A stretch of 13,649 bases of DNA, taken from the NCBI GenBank assembly GCA_035353175.1, contig DAOPZC010000089.1:1-13649 (forward strand), written 5' to 3'. This DNA comes from DAOPZC01 sp035353175 (GTDB lineage Bacteria; Verrucomicrobiota; Kiritimatiellia; RFP12; UBA1067). Position numbers and translations under genes: made by a program. Numbering within the stretch: the stretch's first letter is position 1; every line of letters starts with the position of its first letter. The notes beneath the pieces were generated by a model. It was not told the DNA's origin, made no database searches, and saw only the letters and a list, made by a program, of their open reading frames with translations. Below are positions 1 to 7,079 of the stretch, one piece after another.

Positions 1-114
1 AACCATGTGTCGCTTGTGCAACTCAGATCGTAGGAGTCAAGTGCCCAAGCATCTTCCAGCATTCCGGTTGTTAACTCGGCGGGCCGTTGTGCCCTTTGCA
101 GGGAGGAAGCAGAC

Positions 115-957
115 ATGTATTTCATCGGACCGCACGTGTCGATCGGGGGCGGGGTGGCGAACGCGCCCCTCAATGCCAAGGCGTTAGGCTCAACCGGCTT
201 CGGCCTGTTTGTGAAGAACCAGCGCCAGTGGACCGCCGCGCCCTATGCCGCGGCCGACATCGAGGCCTTCAAAAGGCAGATGACGGCGGACGGTTACGCC
301 GCGGCGCAGGTGATGCCGCACGCCGGCTATCTCATCAACCTCGCGAATCCCGACGAGGCGGCGCATGCCAAATCCATGGCCTCGCTGCTGGACGAGCTGC
401 GGCGCTGCATGGCGCTGGGGCTCGACAAGCTGAACCTCCATCCGGGCAGCCACCTGCGTCTGATCACGCCGCAGGCGGCCTGCGACCGCGTCGCGCGGTC
501 CATCAACGCCGCGCTGGCCGAGACCAGCGGCGTGACCGTCGTGATCGAGAACACGGCCGGCAGCGGCGGCAATTTGGGCTCGGTCTTCGAGGAGCTCAAG
601 GCGATGATCGACGGCATCGACGACAAGCGGCGCGTGGGCGTCTGCCTCGACACGATGCACACCTTCGCGGCGGGCTTCGACATCCGCACGCGCGACGGCT
701 TTCTCAGGACGATGGAGCACTTCGACAAGACCGTCGGCATGAAGTACCTGCGCGGCTTGCACCTGAACGACTCCAAGGTGGGGCTCAACGCGCACGTGGA
801 CCGGCACGAATCGCTGGGCGCGGGGCTGCTGGGCATCGAGGTGTTCAAATGCATCATGACGGACAAACGCTTCGAGGACATGCCGCTCGTGCTGGAAACG
901 CCGAACGAAGAGCTTTGGGCGCAGGAGATCCGGCAGCTGAGGGAGCTGGCGGGGTAG
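115..957 (+). CDS. nfo: Endonuclease IV (AP endonuclease, deoxyribonuclease IV)
   Basis: This 280-residue cytoplasmic enzyme of base excision repair cleaves the DNA backbone 5' to abasic sites and uses three zinc ions. All nine metal ligands known from E. coli Nfo are present, at the same residue numbers: H69, H109, E145, D179, H182, H216, D229, H231 and E261. The diagnostic stretches are 'LNLHPGS' (107-112), 'VIENTAG' (143-149), 'CLDTMH' (177-182) and 'HVDRH' (227-231). The length is normal for the family and nothing is truncated. The ATG at 115 is chosen because a strong GGGAGGA ribosome binding site lies about 7 bases upstream and the protein begins with the typical 'FIGPHVS' strand. The next gene starts 106 bases downstream behind a cluster of inverted repeats, so the two may not be co-transcribed. 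Family and function are essentially certain. Confidence 0.97.
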   Translation: MYFIGPHVSIGGGVANAPLNAKALGSTGFGLFVKNQRQWTAAPYAAADIEAFKRQMTADGYAAAQVMPHAGYLINLANPDEAAHAKSMASLLDELRRCMALGLDKLNLHPGSHLRLITPQAACDRVARSINAALAETSGVTVVIENTAGSGGNLGSVFEELKAMIDGIDDKRRVGVCLDTMHTFAAGFDIRTRDGFLRTMEHFDKTVGMKYLRGLHLNDSKVGLNAHVDRHESLGAGLLGIEVFKCIMTDKRFEDMPLVLETPNEELWAQEIRQLRELAG

Positions 958-989
958 AGTGGGGTTCGCCTGGTTGCGTGTTGCGGCAA

Positions 990-1034
990 GGACGTCGCCC
1001 CGGGGCGTCCGCGGACGGTTCAGGAAACCGCCCC
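990..1034. repeat. Cluster of overlapping GC-rich inverted repeats between nfo and the hydrolase gene
   Basis: Three self-complementary elements overlap in this gap. GCCCC (997-1001) abuts GGGGC (1002-1006), with flanking GGAC (990-993) and GTCC (1007-1010) extending the pairing across a 3-base bulge. CGTCCGCGGACG (1006-1017) is a perfect 12-base palindrome. CGGTT (1016-1020) pairs with AACCG (1026-1030). GGGGCG (1002-1007) can also pair with CGCCCC (1029-1034). No T-run follows, so this is not a classic intrinsic terminator. It could be a transcript-end or processing structure, or a protein-binding site. Some pairing is expected by chance at this GC content. Confidence 0.35.
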
Positions 1035-1063
1035 TGCCGGATTCGGGGAGAGATGGGGGAAAC

Positions 1064-3742
1064 ATGAAGACAGGGTGTTTGATGGCGGCCTTGCTGCCGC
1101 TGGCGGGAATGGCGGGTGAAGCGGTGTTGAGCATGGGTGGCGCCTTGAAACTGGATTCGCCCGGCGTCGAGTTGAACGGCTGCCTGTTCACGGCGGGATG
1201 GAAGAAGAGCGTCAGCGGCGGCGGGACGGCTGCGCCGGATGAAAAGGGCGTCTGCGCGTTCGTGCTGAAGGCTTCGGAACAAGAGCAGGTCGCCGGCACG
1301 GCCGATGTCACCCCGGCGGCGGACGGCGCGGCGCGTGCGGTCTACACGTTTACACCCGAGTCGGACATCCTGCTGAACGGCCTCTATGTCAATACCCACT
1401 TTTCGGCGCAGAAGCTGATCGGCGGGCGCTGGCAGGCCGATGCGAAAGAAGGCGTTTTCCCCGAGAAGCGCGGCGCCCTCTCCGTGTTCAGCGGCAAGGT
1501 CAAACAGCTGGCGATCGCCTTTCCGCCGCCGGCCGGCGAGCGGCTGGTCTTCACGTTCGACGCGCCGACCTCGGTGCTGATCCAAGACGACCGCCAGTGG
1601 GGCGAGACGTTCAGCCTGCGCCTCGGCGGCAACGGCGCGAAGACCTACTCCAACGGCGTGCCGTGCCGGGTGGCCTTCACGCTCAAGGCGCACGCGCCGC
1701 TCAAGGTCGTGTATGACCGGCCGGTTACGCTGCAGGCCAACGAGGAATGGGTGCCGCTGACCTATGAAAAGGAAATTCTGCCGGGATCCGCGCTGGACTT
1801 CTCGGGAATGAAGTTCGTGGATGCCCCTGCCGGCAAATACGGCTGGCTGAAAGCCCAAGGTCCGCATTTCGAGTTCGAGCAAAAGCCCGGCGCGCCGCAG
1901 CGTTTCTACGGCGTCAACTTCTGCGGTACGGCCAACTTCCCTTCGGCCGAGCAGTCCGAACAGCTCGCCGACCGGTTCGTGCGGCTGGGCTACAACAGCA
2001 TCCGCATCCATCACTACGACAACGGGTGCGTGCAGGGGAGCCCGGACGGGCTGACGCTGAATCCCGGCCAGATGGCCAAGCTCGACGGGTTCATCGCGGC
2101 GTGCATGAAGCGTGGGCTCTACGTGACGACCGATCTGTTCGTGTCGCGCAAAGTGATGTGGCGGCACATCGGGATCGACCGCGAAGGACAGGTCGAGATG
2201 CAGGTCTTCAAGGCCCTGATCGCCGTGCATGAGCCGTCTTACCAGAACTGGGCGACGTTTGCGAAGGCGCTTCTGACGCACGTGAACCCGCACACCGGGC
2301 GGCGCTATGCGGACGAGCCGGGAATGCCGTTCATCGCGCTGATCAACGAGGGCTCGATTGGCTATTCGAAACAGGAGGCGCGCGAGACGCCGGCCATGCA
2401 GGCCGCGTGGGCGGCGTGGCTCAAGCAGAAGCGGGCGCAAGACCCCGCGTTTGCGGAGATCCCCGACACGATGCCGCTCACGATGAACGGCAAGGCCGGC
2501 TCGGCGGTTGCGCTCTTCGTGGCGGACACCGAAGCCAAGATGGTGGCGCGCATGAAGGCTTTTCTGCGGGACGAGATCGGGTGCAAGGCGCTGATTTCGA
2601 ACTACAATTGCGGTACGCACTATCAGCCGCTGCAGCCCGTGCGCGAAGCGCTCTACGATTACGTGGACGACCACTTTTACGTGGACCATCCGCACTTCCT
2701 CGAGAAGAAGTGGTCACTGCCGAGCCGCTGCGGCAATGAAAACCCGCTCCGCTCCGGATGCCGCACGCCGTGCAATGTGGCCTTCACGCGGCTGGCTAAC
2801 AAGCCGTTCACGGTTTCGGAGTACAACTTTTCCGGCCCGGGCATGTTTCGCGGCGTGGGCGGCATCATGACCGGCGCGATGGGCGCGCTGCAGGACTGGA
2901 GCGCGCTGTGGCGCTTCGCCTATGCGCACCGGCTTGAGAACATGTTCGACGGCGAGGGGTCGGCCGGGTATTTCGACGTGGCCACGGATCCCTTGTCGCA
3001 GGCCTCGGATCGTGCCTCGCTCTGCCTGTTCCTGCGCGGCGACCTGGCGCCCGCCGCTGAAAAAGTGGCGGTGGCGCTGACGCCGAATGAAGTGGCGGTC
3101 TTGAAGGAGCGTGCGGCGAGTGTGCCGGCGGCTTGGAGCGGCGCGGCGTGGAACGTGCGGGTCGGCACGTATGCGGCCGAGGCCGCGTTGCCCGGCTGGC
3201 GCGTGGTGTCGGGCGGCGAGGCGTATGCGACCAACGCGGCCGCCGCGTTCGCGTCCCTGACGAACGACGCCGGCGCGCTGGCCATCGACCCGGCGCGCGG
3301 CGCTTTCACGATCACGACGGCGCGGACGGTCGGCGGCTTTGCGGAAACGGGCACGGTCAGCGCAGGCCCGCTGAGCGTCAGCCTCTCCGGCGCGGCCGCG
3401 ACGGTGTGGGTGAGCGCGCTGGACGCCGCGCCGGTGACGGAGAGCGGACGACTGTTGATGACGCATCTGACGGACGTTCAGAACACGGGCGTGCGTTATG
3501 CGGAGCGTGCGCGCAAGACCCTGCTTTCGTGGGGCAAGACGCCTTACCTGATGCGTGCCGGACAGGCCGATGTGAAATTGGCGCTGAAGGATCCCGGGGC
3601 CTACACGGTGTATGCGCTTGCGACCAACGGCCGGCGATTGGAAAAGGTCGCTGCAACGGCCGCCGGAGGAAAGCTGTGCTTCATGGCGGCGGTGGCGAAT
3701 CCGGGCGGCGCGCGGATGCTCTACGAGATCGTGCGCGAATGA
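1064..3742 (+). CDS. Secreted glycoside hydrolase-like protein, clan GH-A type TIM barrel, family not recognised
   Basis: This 892-residue exported protein probably hydrolyses a glycan. The N-terminus has a short signal peptide (K2, hydrophobic 5-16, likely cleavage near A17-A20). Residues about 20-270 look like beta-rich accessory domains. The barrel begins near 'RFYGVNFCG' (280-288). 'ALINEGS' (425-431) carries the expected acid/base E429 after Asn, and 'FTVSEYN' (582-588) carries the candidate nucleophile E586. That Asn-Glu plus later Glu layout is typical of clan GH-A (GH5, GH42 and relatives). About 250 further residues form beta-sandwich-like C-terminal domains. The open frame extends upstream to 959, but the ATG at 1064 is chosen because it gives the signal peptide and has a GGGGGA ribosome binding site just upstream. 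The DUF2961/GH172 protein two genes downstream suggests a glycan-degradation setting. The substrate cannot be read from the sequence. A role other than hydrolysis is possible if either Glu proves not to be catalytic. Confidence 0.8.
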   Translation: MKTGCLMAALLPLAGMAGEAVLSMGGALKLDSPGVELNGCLFTAGWKKSVSGGGTAAPDEKGVCAFVLKASEQEQVAGTADVTPAADGAARAVYTFTPESDILLNGLYVNTHFSAQKLIGGRWQADAKEGVFPEKRGALSVFSGKVKQLAIAFPPPAGERLVFTFDAPTSVLIQDDRQWGETFSLRLGGNGAKTYSNGVPCRVAFTLKAHAPLKVVYDRPVTLQANEEWVPLTYEKEILPGSALDFSGMKFVDAPAGKYGWLKAQGPHFEFEQKPGAPQRFYGVNFCGTANFPSAEQSEQLADRFVRLGYNSIRIHHYDNGCVQGSPDGLTLNPGQMAKLDGFIAACMKRGLYVTTDLFVSRKVMWRHIGIDREGQVEMQVFKALIAVHEPSYQNWATFAKALLTHVNPHTGRRYADEPGMPFIALINEGSIGYSKQEARETPAMQAAWAAWLKQKRAQDPAFAEIPDTMPLTMNGKAGSAVALFVADTEAKMVARMKAFLRDEIGCKALISNYNCGTHYQPLQPVREALYDYVDDHFYVDHPHFLEKKWSLPSRCGNENPLRSGCRTPCNVAFTRLANKPFTVSEYNFSGPGMFRGVGGIMTGAMGALQDWSALWRFAYAHRLENMFDGEGSAGYFDVATDPLSQASDRASLCLFLRGDLAPAAEKVAVALTPNEVAVLKERAASVPAAWSGAAWNVRVGTYAAEAALPGWRVVSGGEAYATNAAAAFASLTNDAGALAIDPARGAFTITTARTVGGFAETGTVSAGPLSVSLSGAAATVWVSALDAAPVTESGRLLMTHLTDVQNTGVRYAERARKTLLSWGKTPYLMRAGQADVKLALKDPGAYTVYALATNGRRLEKVAATAAGGKLCFMAAVANPGGARMLYEIVRE

Positions 3743-3815
3743 GGAGTGGGCGTTGGGGCCCGCCAGGTCGGCGGACGCGTTGACCGCTGCGGTTTGAAAC
3801 AGGAAAGTCCGGTCT

Positions 3816-4703
3816 ATGGCAAACAGGAAGGCGCTGCAAAAGCTTGGTTTCATGACGCTCGGGGTCAATGTCGGGCTGATGATGGTCAAGCTGACCGCCG
3901 GTGTTCTCGGTAACTGTTACGCGCTGATCGCGGACGGCGTGGAATCGGCAGGGGATATTGTCACGTCCGTCGTGACGTGGGGCGGTTTCCATCTGTCCTT
4001 GCGTCCGGCGGACGAGAAACATCCGTTCGGCCACGGCAAGATCGAGTCGGTCGCGGGGGTCTTCTCTGGGATCTCGCTGGTTACGGCCGCGACGGTGATC
4101 GTTTATCAGGCGATCCGCGAAATCACGACGGTGCACGAGGCTCCTGCGTGGTATACGTTGCCGGTGCTGGTCCTGGTCGTGATCATTAAAGAGACCACGT
4201 CGCGGATCGTTCTAAAGGCCGGGCGATCGGTGGAAAGTATGGCGATCAAGGGCGATGCCTGGCACCATCACTCTGACGCCTTGACTTCCGGCGCGGCCGC
4301 GCTCGGCATCACGCTCGCGCTTTTCTGCGGTCCCCGCTTTGCGGCGGCGGACGATTGGGCGGCCCTGCTGGCTTGTGCGATCATTTACTACAATGGCATC
4401 TCGATCCTCCGGGGGGCTTTCCACGAGTTGCTGGACGGCGCAGTGACCTGCGATGTGCGCGATTTCGTCGTCGGCGTGGCGAGCGAGGTCCCAGGGGTGT
4501 CGTCGGTCGAGAAATGCCGCGTCCGCAAAAGCGGAATCGACTATTTTGTGGAGATCCATCTCTGCGTGTCCTCCGAAATGACGGTGGGGGCGGGCCACGC
4601 GTTGGGGCATCGCGTGAAGGACGCAGTGATGACGGCCCGCGATTCCGTTCGCGATGTGGTTGTGCATTTGGAGCCCGCAGGGGCCGCCGACCTCGCGCGA
4701 TGA
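3816..4703 (+). CDS. Cation diffusion facilitator (CDF) family metal/proton antiporter
   Basis: This 295-residue inner-membrane protein exports divalent metal ions (Zn, Fe, Mn or similar) in exchange for protons, usually as a homodimer. About six membrane segments are seen (near 12-31, 35-56, 77-99, 112-127, 152-171, 178-196). They are followed by a cytoplasmic domain (about 205-290) with His-bearing strands 'VEIHL' and 'VVHLEP'. The transport site is formed by E43-x3-D47 in TM2 ('ADGVESAGD') and H149-x3-D153 in TM5 ('HHHSD'). The loop 'DEKHPFGHGKIE' (65-76) is the conserved second metal site. Glu at the first position of site A, rather than the Asp of FieF or the His of many Zn exporters, leaves the metal uncertain. 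A GGAA ribosome binding site lies 10 bases before the ATG. The gene lies between two secreted hydrolase genes with no obvious functional link. The family is certain; the substrate is not. Confidence 0.95.
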   Translation: MANRKALQKLGFMTLGVNVGLMMVKLTAGVLGNCYALIADGVESAGDIVTSVVTWGGFHLSLRPADEKHPFGHGKIESVAGVFSGISLVTAATVIVYQAIREITTVHEAPAWYTLPVLVLVVIIKETTSRIVLKAGRSVESMAIKGDAWHHHSDALTSGAAALGITLALFCGPRFAAADDWAALLACAIIYYNGISILRGAFHELLDGAVTCDVRDFVVGVASEVPGVSSVEKCRVRKSGIDYFVEIHLCVSSEMTVGAGHALGHRVKDAVMTARDSVRDVVVHLEPAGAADLAR

Positions 4704-4715
4704 ATGTTCAGCAAG

Positions 4716-4745
4716 CGTTGATCTGTTCAGCCGCCCGATCAAACG
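4716..4745. repeat. Small inverted repeat overlapping a direct repeat after the CDF gene
   Basis: TTGATC (4718-4723) pairs with GATCAA (4737-4742) across 13 bases. The pairing continues through CG (4716-4717) with CG (4744-4745) if one A is bulged. The octamer TGTTCAGC occurs at 4705-4712 and again at 4724-4731, 19 bases apart, the second copy lying in the loop. The position, just after the CDF stop and about 50 bases before the GH172 start, would suit an operator or a weak transcript end. No T-tract follows. It is short enough to be chance. Confidence 0.25.
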
Positions 4746-4793
4746 TCGGCCCCGCAGGCAAGATGTAAGGCTGCCGGAGAAAGGGAAAATGCA

Positions 4794-6854
4794 ATGAAAG
4801 CAACAGCATGGATGGCGGTTTGGGTTGTCGTCGCGGGCATGGTTTGGGCCGGAGGCGACGTGACGACGTTGTCGCTCTTGGAGGAGATGACGGACCGGGC
4901 GTCGGCGGCGCGCTTTCCCGCCCCGGTCTACACGCTGCGCCAGTTCGGCAGCTACGACCGCGGGTCAGTCGCGCCGGATAACCCGGGCTGGTTCGCGAAC
5001 GATGACCGCAGCCAGTTCCTGTGCGTTGTGACCAACGGCGCGCGGCGCGAGTGCGTGATGCTCGACGCCCAAGGACCGGGTGCGATCGTGCGCTTCTGGG
5101 TGACGGTGGCGGGCACCGACGGCTCGGGTATCCTGCGCGTCTATCTCGACGGCGGTTCCAAACCGGAAATCGAAGGGCGCGTGCTCGACGTGCTGAGCGG
5201 CGGCCAGCTCTGTGGCGAGCCGCTCTCCTCGTCGGTCTCGGTCAAGACGGACTACCTGAAGCGCGGCCACAACCTCTACCTGCCGATCCCCTACGCCACG
5301 CGCTGCCTGATCACTTACGAGAGCGCGACGGTCTTCAAGGGTGAGAACTTTTACTACAACATTGAGGCCCGCACCTACGAAAAGGGGACGGACGTCGAGA
5401 CGTTCTCGCTCGCGGCTCTGCGGCGCGACGGGGTGGCGGTTTCCGAGCTGCGGAGAAAGCTGGCCGGCGGCGGGCTGGGGCTGGAGGGCGCGAAAATCCA
5501 AACGGTCGCGCTGGACGGCGTGCTCGCGCCCGGCCAGTCGGTGACGCATGAGGTAGAAGGTTCCCGCGCGGTGCGACTGCTCGCGATGAGCCTCAACGGC
5601 GGACGCGATGCCCAGGCGCTGCGCTCGACGGTGATCGAGATGGCGTTCGACGGCGAGCGGACGGTATGGGTGCCCGCCGGCGACTTCTTCGGCACCGGCT
5701 ACAAGCTCTCCCCGTACCGCACGTGGCACACGCAGGTCTCGGGCGGCGGCCTGATGGAGTCGGCGTGGGTGATGCCGTTCAAGAAGAGCTGCGAGCTGAC
5801 GCTGCGCAACCTCGGCACGAATTCGGTGACGGTCACGCAGGGCGCGCTGGTGACCGCGCCCTGGCGCTGGGACAGCCGCAGCATGCACTTCGGCGCGGGC
5901 TGGACCGAGCTCAACCGCGTGTCCACGCGCACGCCGGGGGGCGAGCACTTCGACGTGAATTATGTGACTCTGCAGGGCGAGGGCGTGCTCGTCGGAACCG
6001 GCGTGACGCTGTTCAATACCGCGAAGACGTGGTGGGGCGAGGGCGACGAGAAGATCTTTGTGGACGGCGCGACCTTCCCGTCTCACATTGGCACAGGATC
6101 GGAGGATTACTACGGCTACGCGTGGGGCAACGGCAACTTCTTCGAGCATCCTTTCATCGCCCAGCCGGAGGGCGCCGGAGCCGGCAACTACGGGATCGTC
6201 ATCAACCTGCGCGACCGCGCGCTGGACGCGGTGCCGTTCCGCAAGCGCCTGCAGTTCGACATGGAGATGTGGCACTGGGCACAGACAACCGTCAACTACG
6301 CGCCCGTCACCTGCTGGTACATGAAGCCCGGCGGCGTTTCCAACCGCGGCCCGGAAGCGAAGCTGGCCGCGCTGCCCGTGGCGCAGAAGCGCCGCGACAT
6401 CATGCCGCTGGCGGTGTACACGGCGGGGGTGGTGGAGGGCGAGGCTCTGGAGGCGGCCGCGGACCGCGGTCACGCGTCGCCGCAGGACGGCCACCCGAAC
6501 GCCGGCTGGAGCGGCGGCAAGCAGCTCTGGTGGACCGGCGGCAAGCCCGGCGACACGCTGCGCCTGAGCTTCGGCATCGCCGAGCCCGGCCGCTACGCGC
6601 TGACGCTCACGCTGACCCACGCCAGCGATTACGGCATCGCCGACATCGGGCTCAACGGCGCGACGCTGGTCAAGGACTACGACGCCTACGCGACGAAAGT
6701 GGAGACGCACGTCGTCGACCTCGGCGCCGTTGATCTCAAGGACGGCGAGAACGTGCTGACCTTCAAGATCACCGGCGAGAACCCCAAGGCCAAGCGCGAC
6801 AGCTACATGCAGGGCGTCGACAAGCTCATGATCTGCAAAGCGGCCGCGAAGTAG
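4794..6854 (+). CDS. Secreted DUF2961 / glycoside hydrolase family 172 protein
   Basis: This 686-residue exported protein belongs to the DUF2961 family, whose characterised members (GH172) act on fructofuranose or arabinofuranose linkages such as difructose dianhydride I and D-arabinan. A signal peptide is clear (K2, hydrophobic 7-19, cleavage around 'VWA-G'). The family hallmarks are 'GPGAIVRFW' (94-102) in the first jelly-roll half and 'GTGSEDYYGYAWG' (433-445) in the second. E437 in the latter is a candidate functional acid, although catalytic residues cannot be assigned from motifs alone. Residues about 545-683 form an extra beta-sandwich starting near 'VEGEALEA', resembling a carbohydrate-binding module and longer than the minimal family. 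The ATG at 4794 has an AAAGGG ribosome binding site 8 bases upstream; a nearby ATG at 4789 is out of frame. No terminator with a T-run follows. The specific sugar is unknown. Confidence 0.9.
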   Translation: MKATAWMAVWVVVAGMVWAGGDVTTLSLLEEMTDRASAARFPAPVYTLRQFGSYDRGSVAPDNPGWFANDDRSQFLCVVTNGARRECVMLDAQGPGAIVRFWVTVAGTDGSGILRVYLDGGSKPEIEGRVLDVLSGGQLCGEPLSSSVSVKTDYLKRGHNLYLPIPYATRCLITYESATVFKGENFYYNIEARTYEKGTDVETFSLAALRRDGVAVSELRRKLAGGGLGLEGAKIQTVALDGVLAPGQSVTHEVEGSRAVRLLAMSLNGGRDAQALRSTVIEMAFDGERTVWVPAGDFFGTGYKLSPYRTWHTQVSGGGLMESAWVMPFKKSCELTLRNLGTNSVTVTQGALVTAPWRWDSRSMHFGAGWTELNRVSTRTPGGEHFDVNYVTLQGEGVLVGTGVTLFNTAKTWWGEGDEKIFVDGATFPSHIGTGSEDYYGYAWGNGNFFEHPFIAQPEGAGAGNYGIVINLRDRALDAVPFRKRLQFDMEMWHWAQTTVNYAPVTCWYMKPGGVSNRGPEAKLAALPVAQKRRDIMPLAVYTAGVVEGEALEAAADRGHASPQDGHPNAGWSGGKQLWWTGGKPGDTLRLSFGIAEPGRYALTLTLTHASDYGIADIGLNGATLVKDYDAYATKVETHVVDLGAVDLKDGENVLTFKITGENPKAKRDSYMQGVDKLMICKAAAK

Positions 6855-6973
6855 CGGAGGGCGGGACGGTGTGTTTCCGCCCGCGAATGGACGCAGAGAC
6901 TTGCCTAACCGGGCGACGGAGGCGGGAGGGACGGAACCGTATTTCTTCTCTCTCCATCGTAAGGGCAAAGGGG

Positions 6974-7003
6974 TTGACTTGGTTCGTCCCGTCCCCCCAT
7001 AAT
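6974..7003 (+). promoter_or_regulatory. Sigma70-type promoter for the redox operon
   Basis: A -35 element TTGACT (6974-6979) and a -10 element CATAAT (6998-7003) are separated by 18 bases, each one mismatch from consensus. They sit in the only long gap (6855-7079) of the window, in DNA visibly less GC-rich than the flanking genes. Transcription would start near 7010, giving a leader of about 70 bases before the ATG at 7080. The rest of the gap shows only a weak hairpin (GGGCGG 6859-6864 with CCGCCC 6877-6882) without a T-run. Confidence 0.65.
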
Positions 7004-7018
7004 CTATCCAGATCATGG

Positions 7019-7068
7019 GGCCGGAATTTTCAAGTTCAAGCCGCAGTGGCGAGACGTGGGTTCCGGCC
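7019..7068 (+). promoter_or_regulatory. Leader inverted repeat upstream of the NADH-dehydrogenase-like gene
   Basis: GGCCGGAA (7019-7026) and TTCCGGCC (7061-7068) are perfect 8-base inverted copies separated by 34 bases. A smaller hairpin, GCC (7040-7042) with GGC (7048-7050), fits inside the loop. The element lies between the predicted transcription start and the ATG at 7080, leaving 11 bases before the start codon. It could act as an RNA stem that affects translation or as an operator for a dimeric regulator. No known riboswitch is recognised. Confidence 0.4.
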
Positions 7069-7079
7069 GATTCCGCGGG

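Noticed and set aside
854..2695. A 613-codon - strand open frame opposite nfo and the hydrolase
   Set aside because: It shows no domain and no ribosome binding site, and it overlaps two well-supported + strand genes.
3783..3793. An 11-base palindrome ACCGC-T-GCGGT just upstream of the CDF gene, as an operator
   Set aside because: Palindromes this short are common by chance at this GC content, and no second copy or promoter pairing supports it.
6859..6882. A possible terminator after the GH172 gene
   Set aside because: The stem is only 6 bases (GGGCGG/CCGCCC) with a 12-base loop and no T-run. This is too weak to call.
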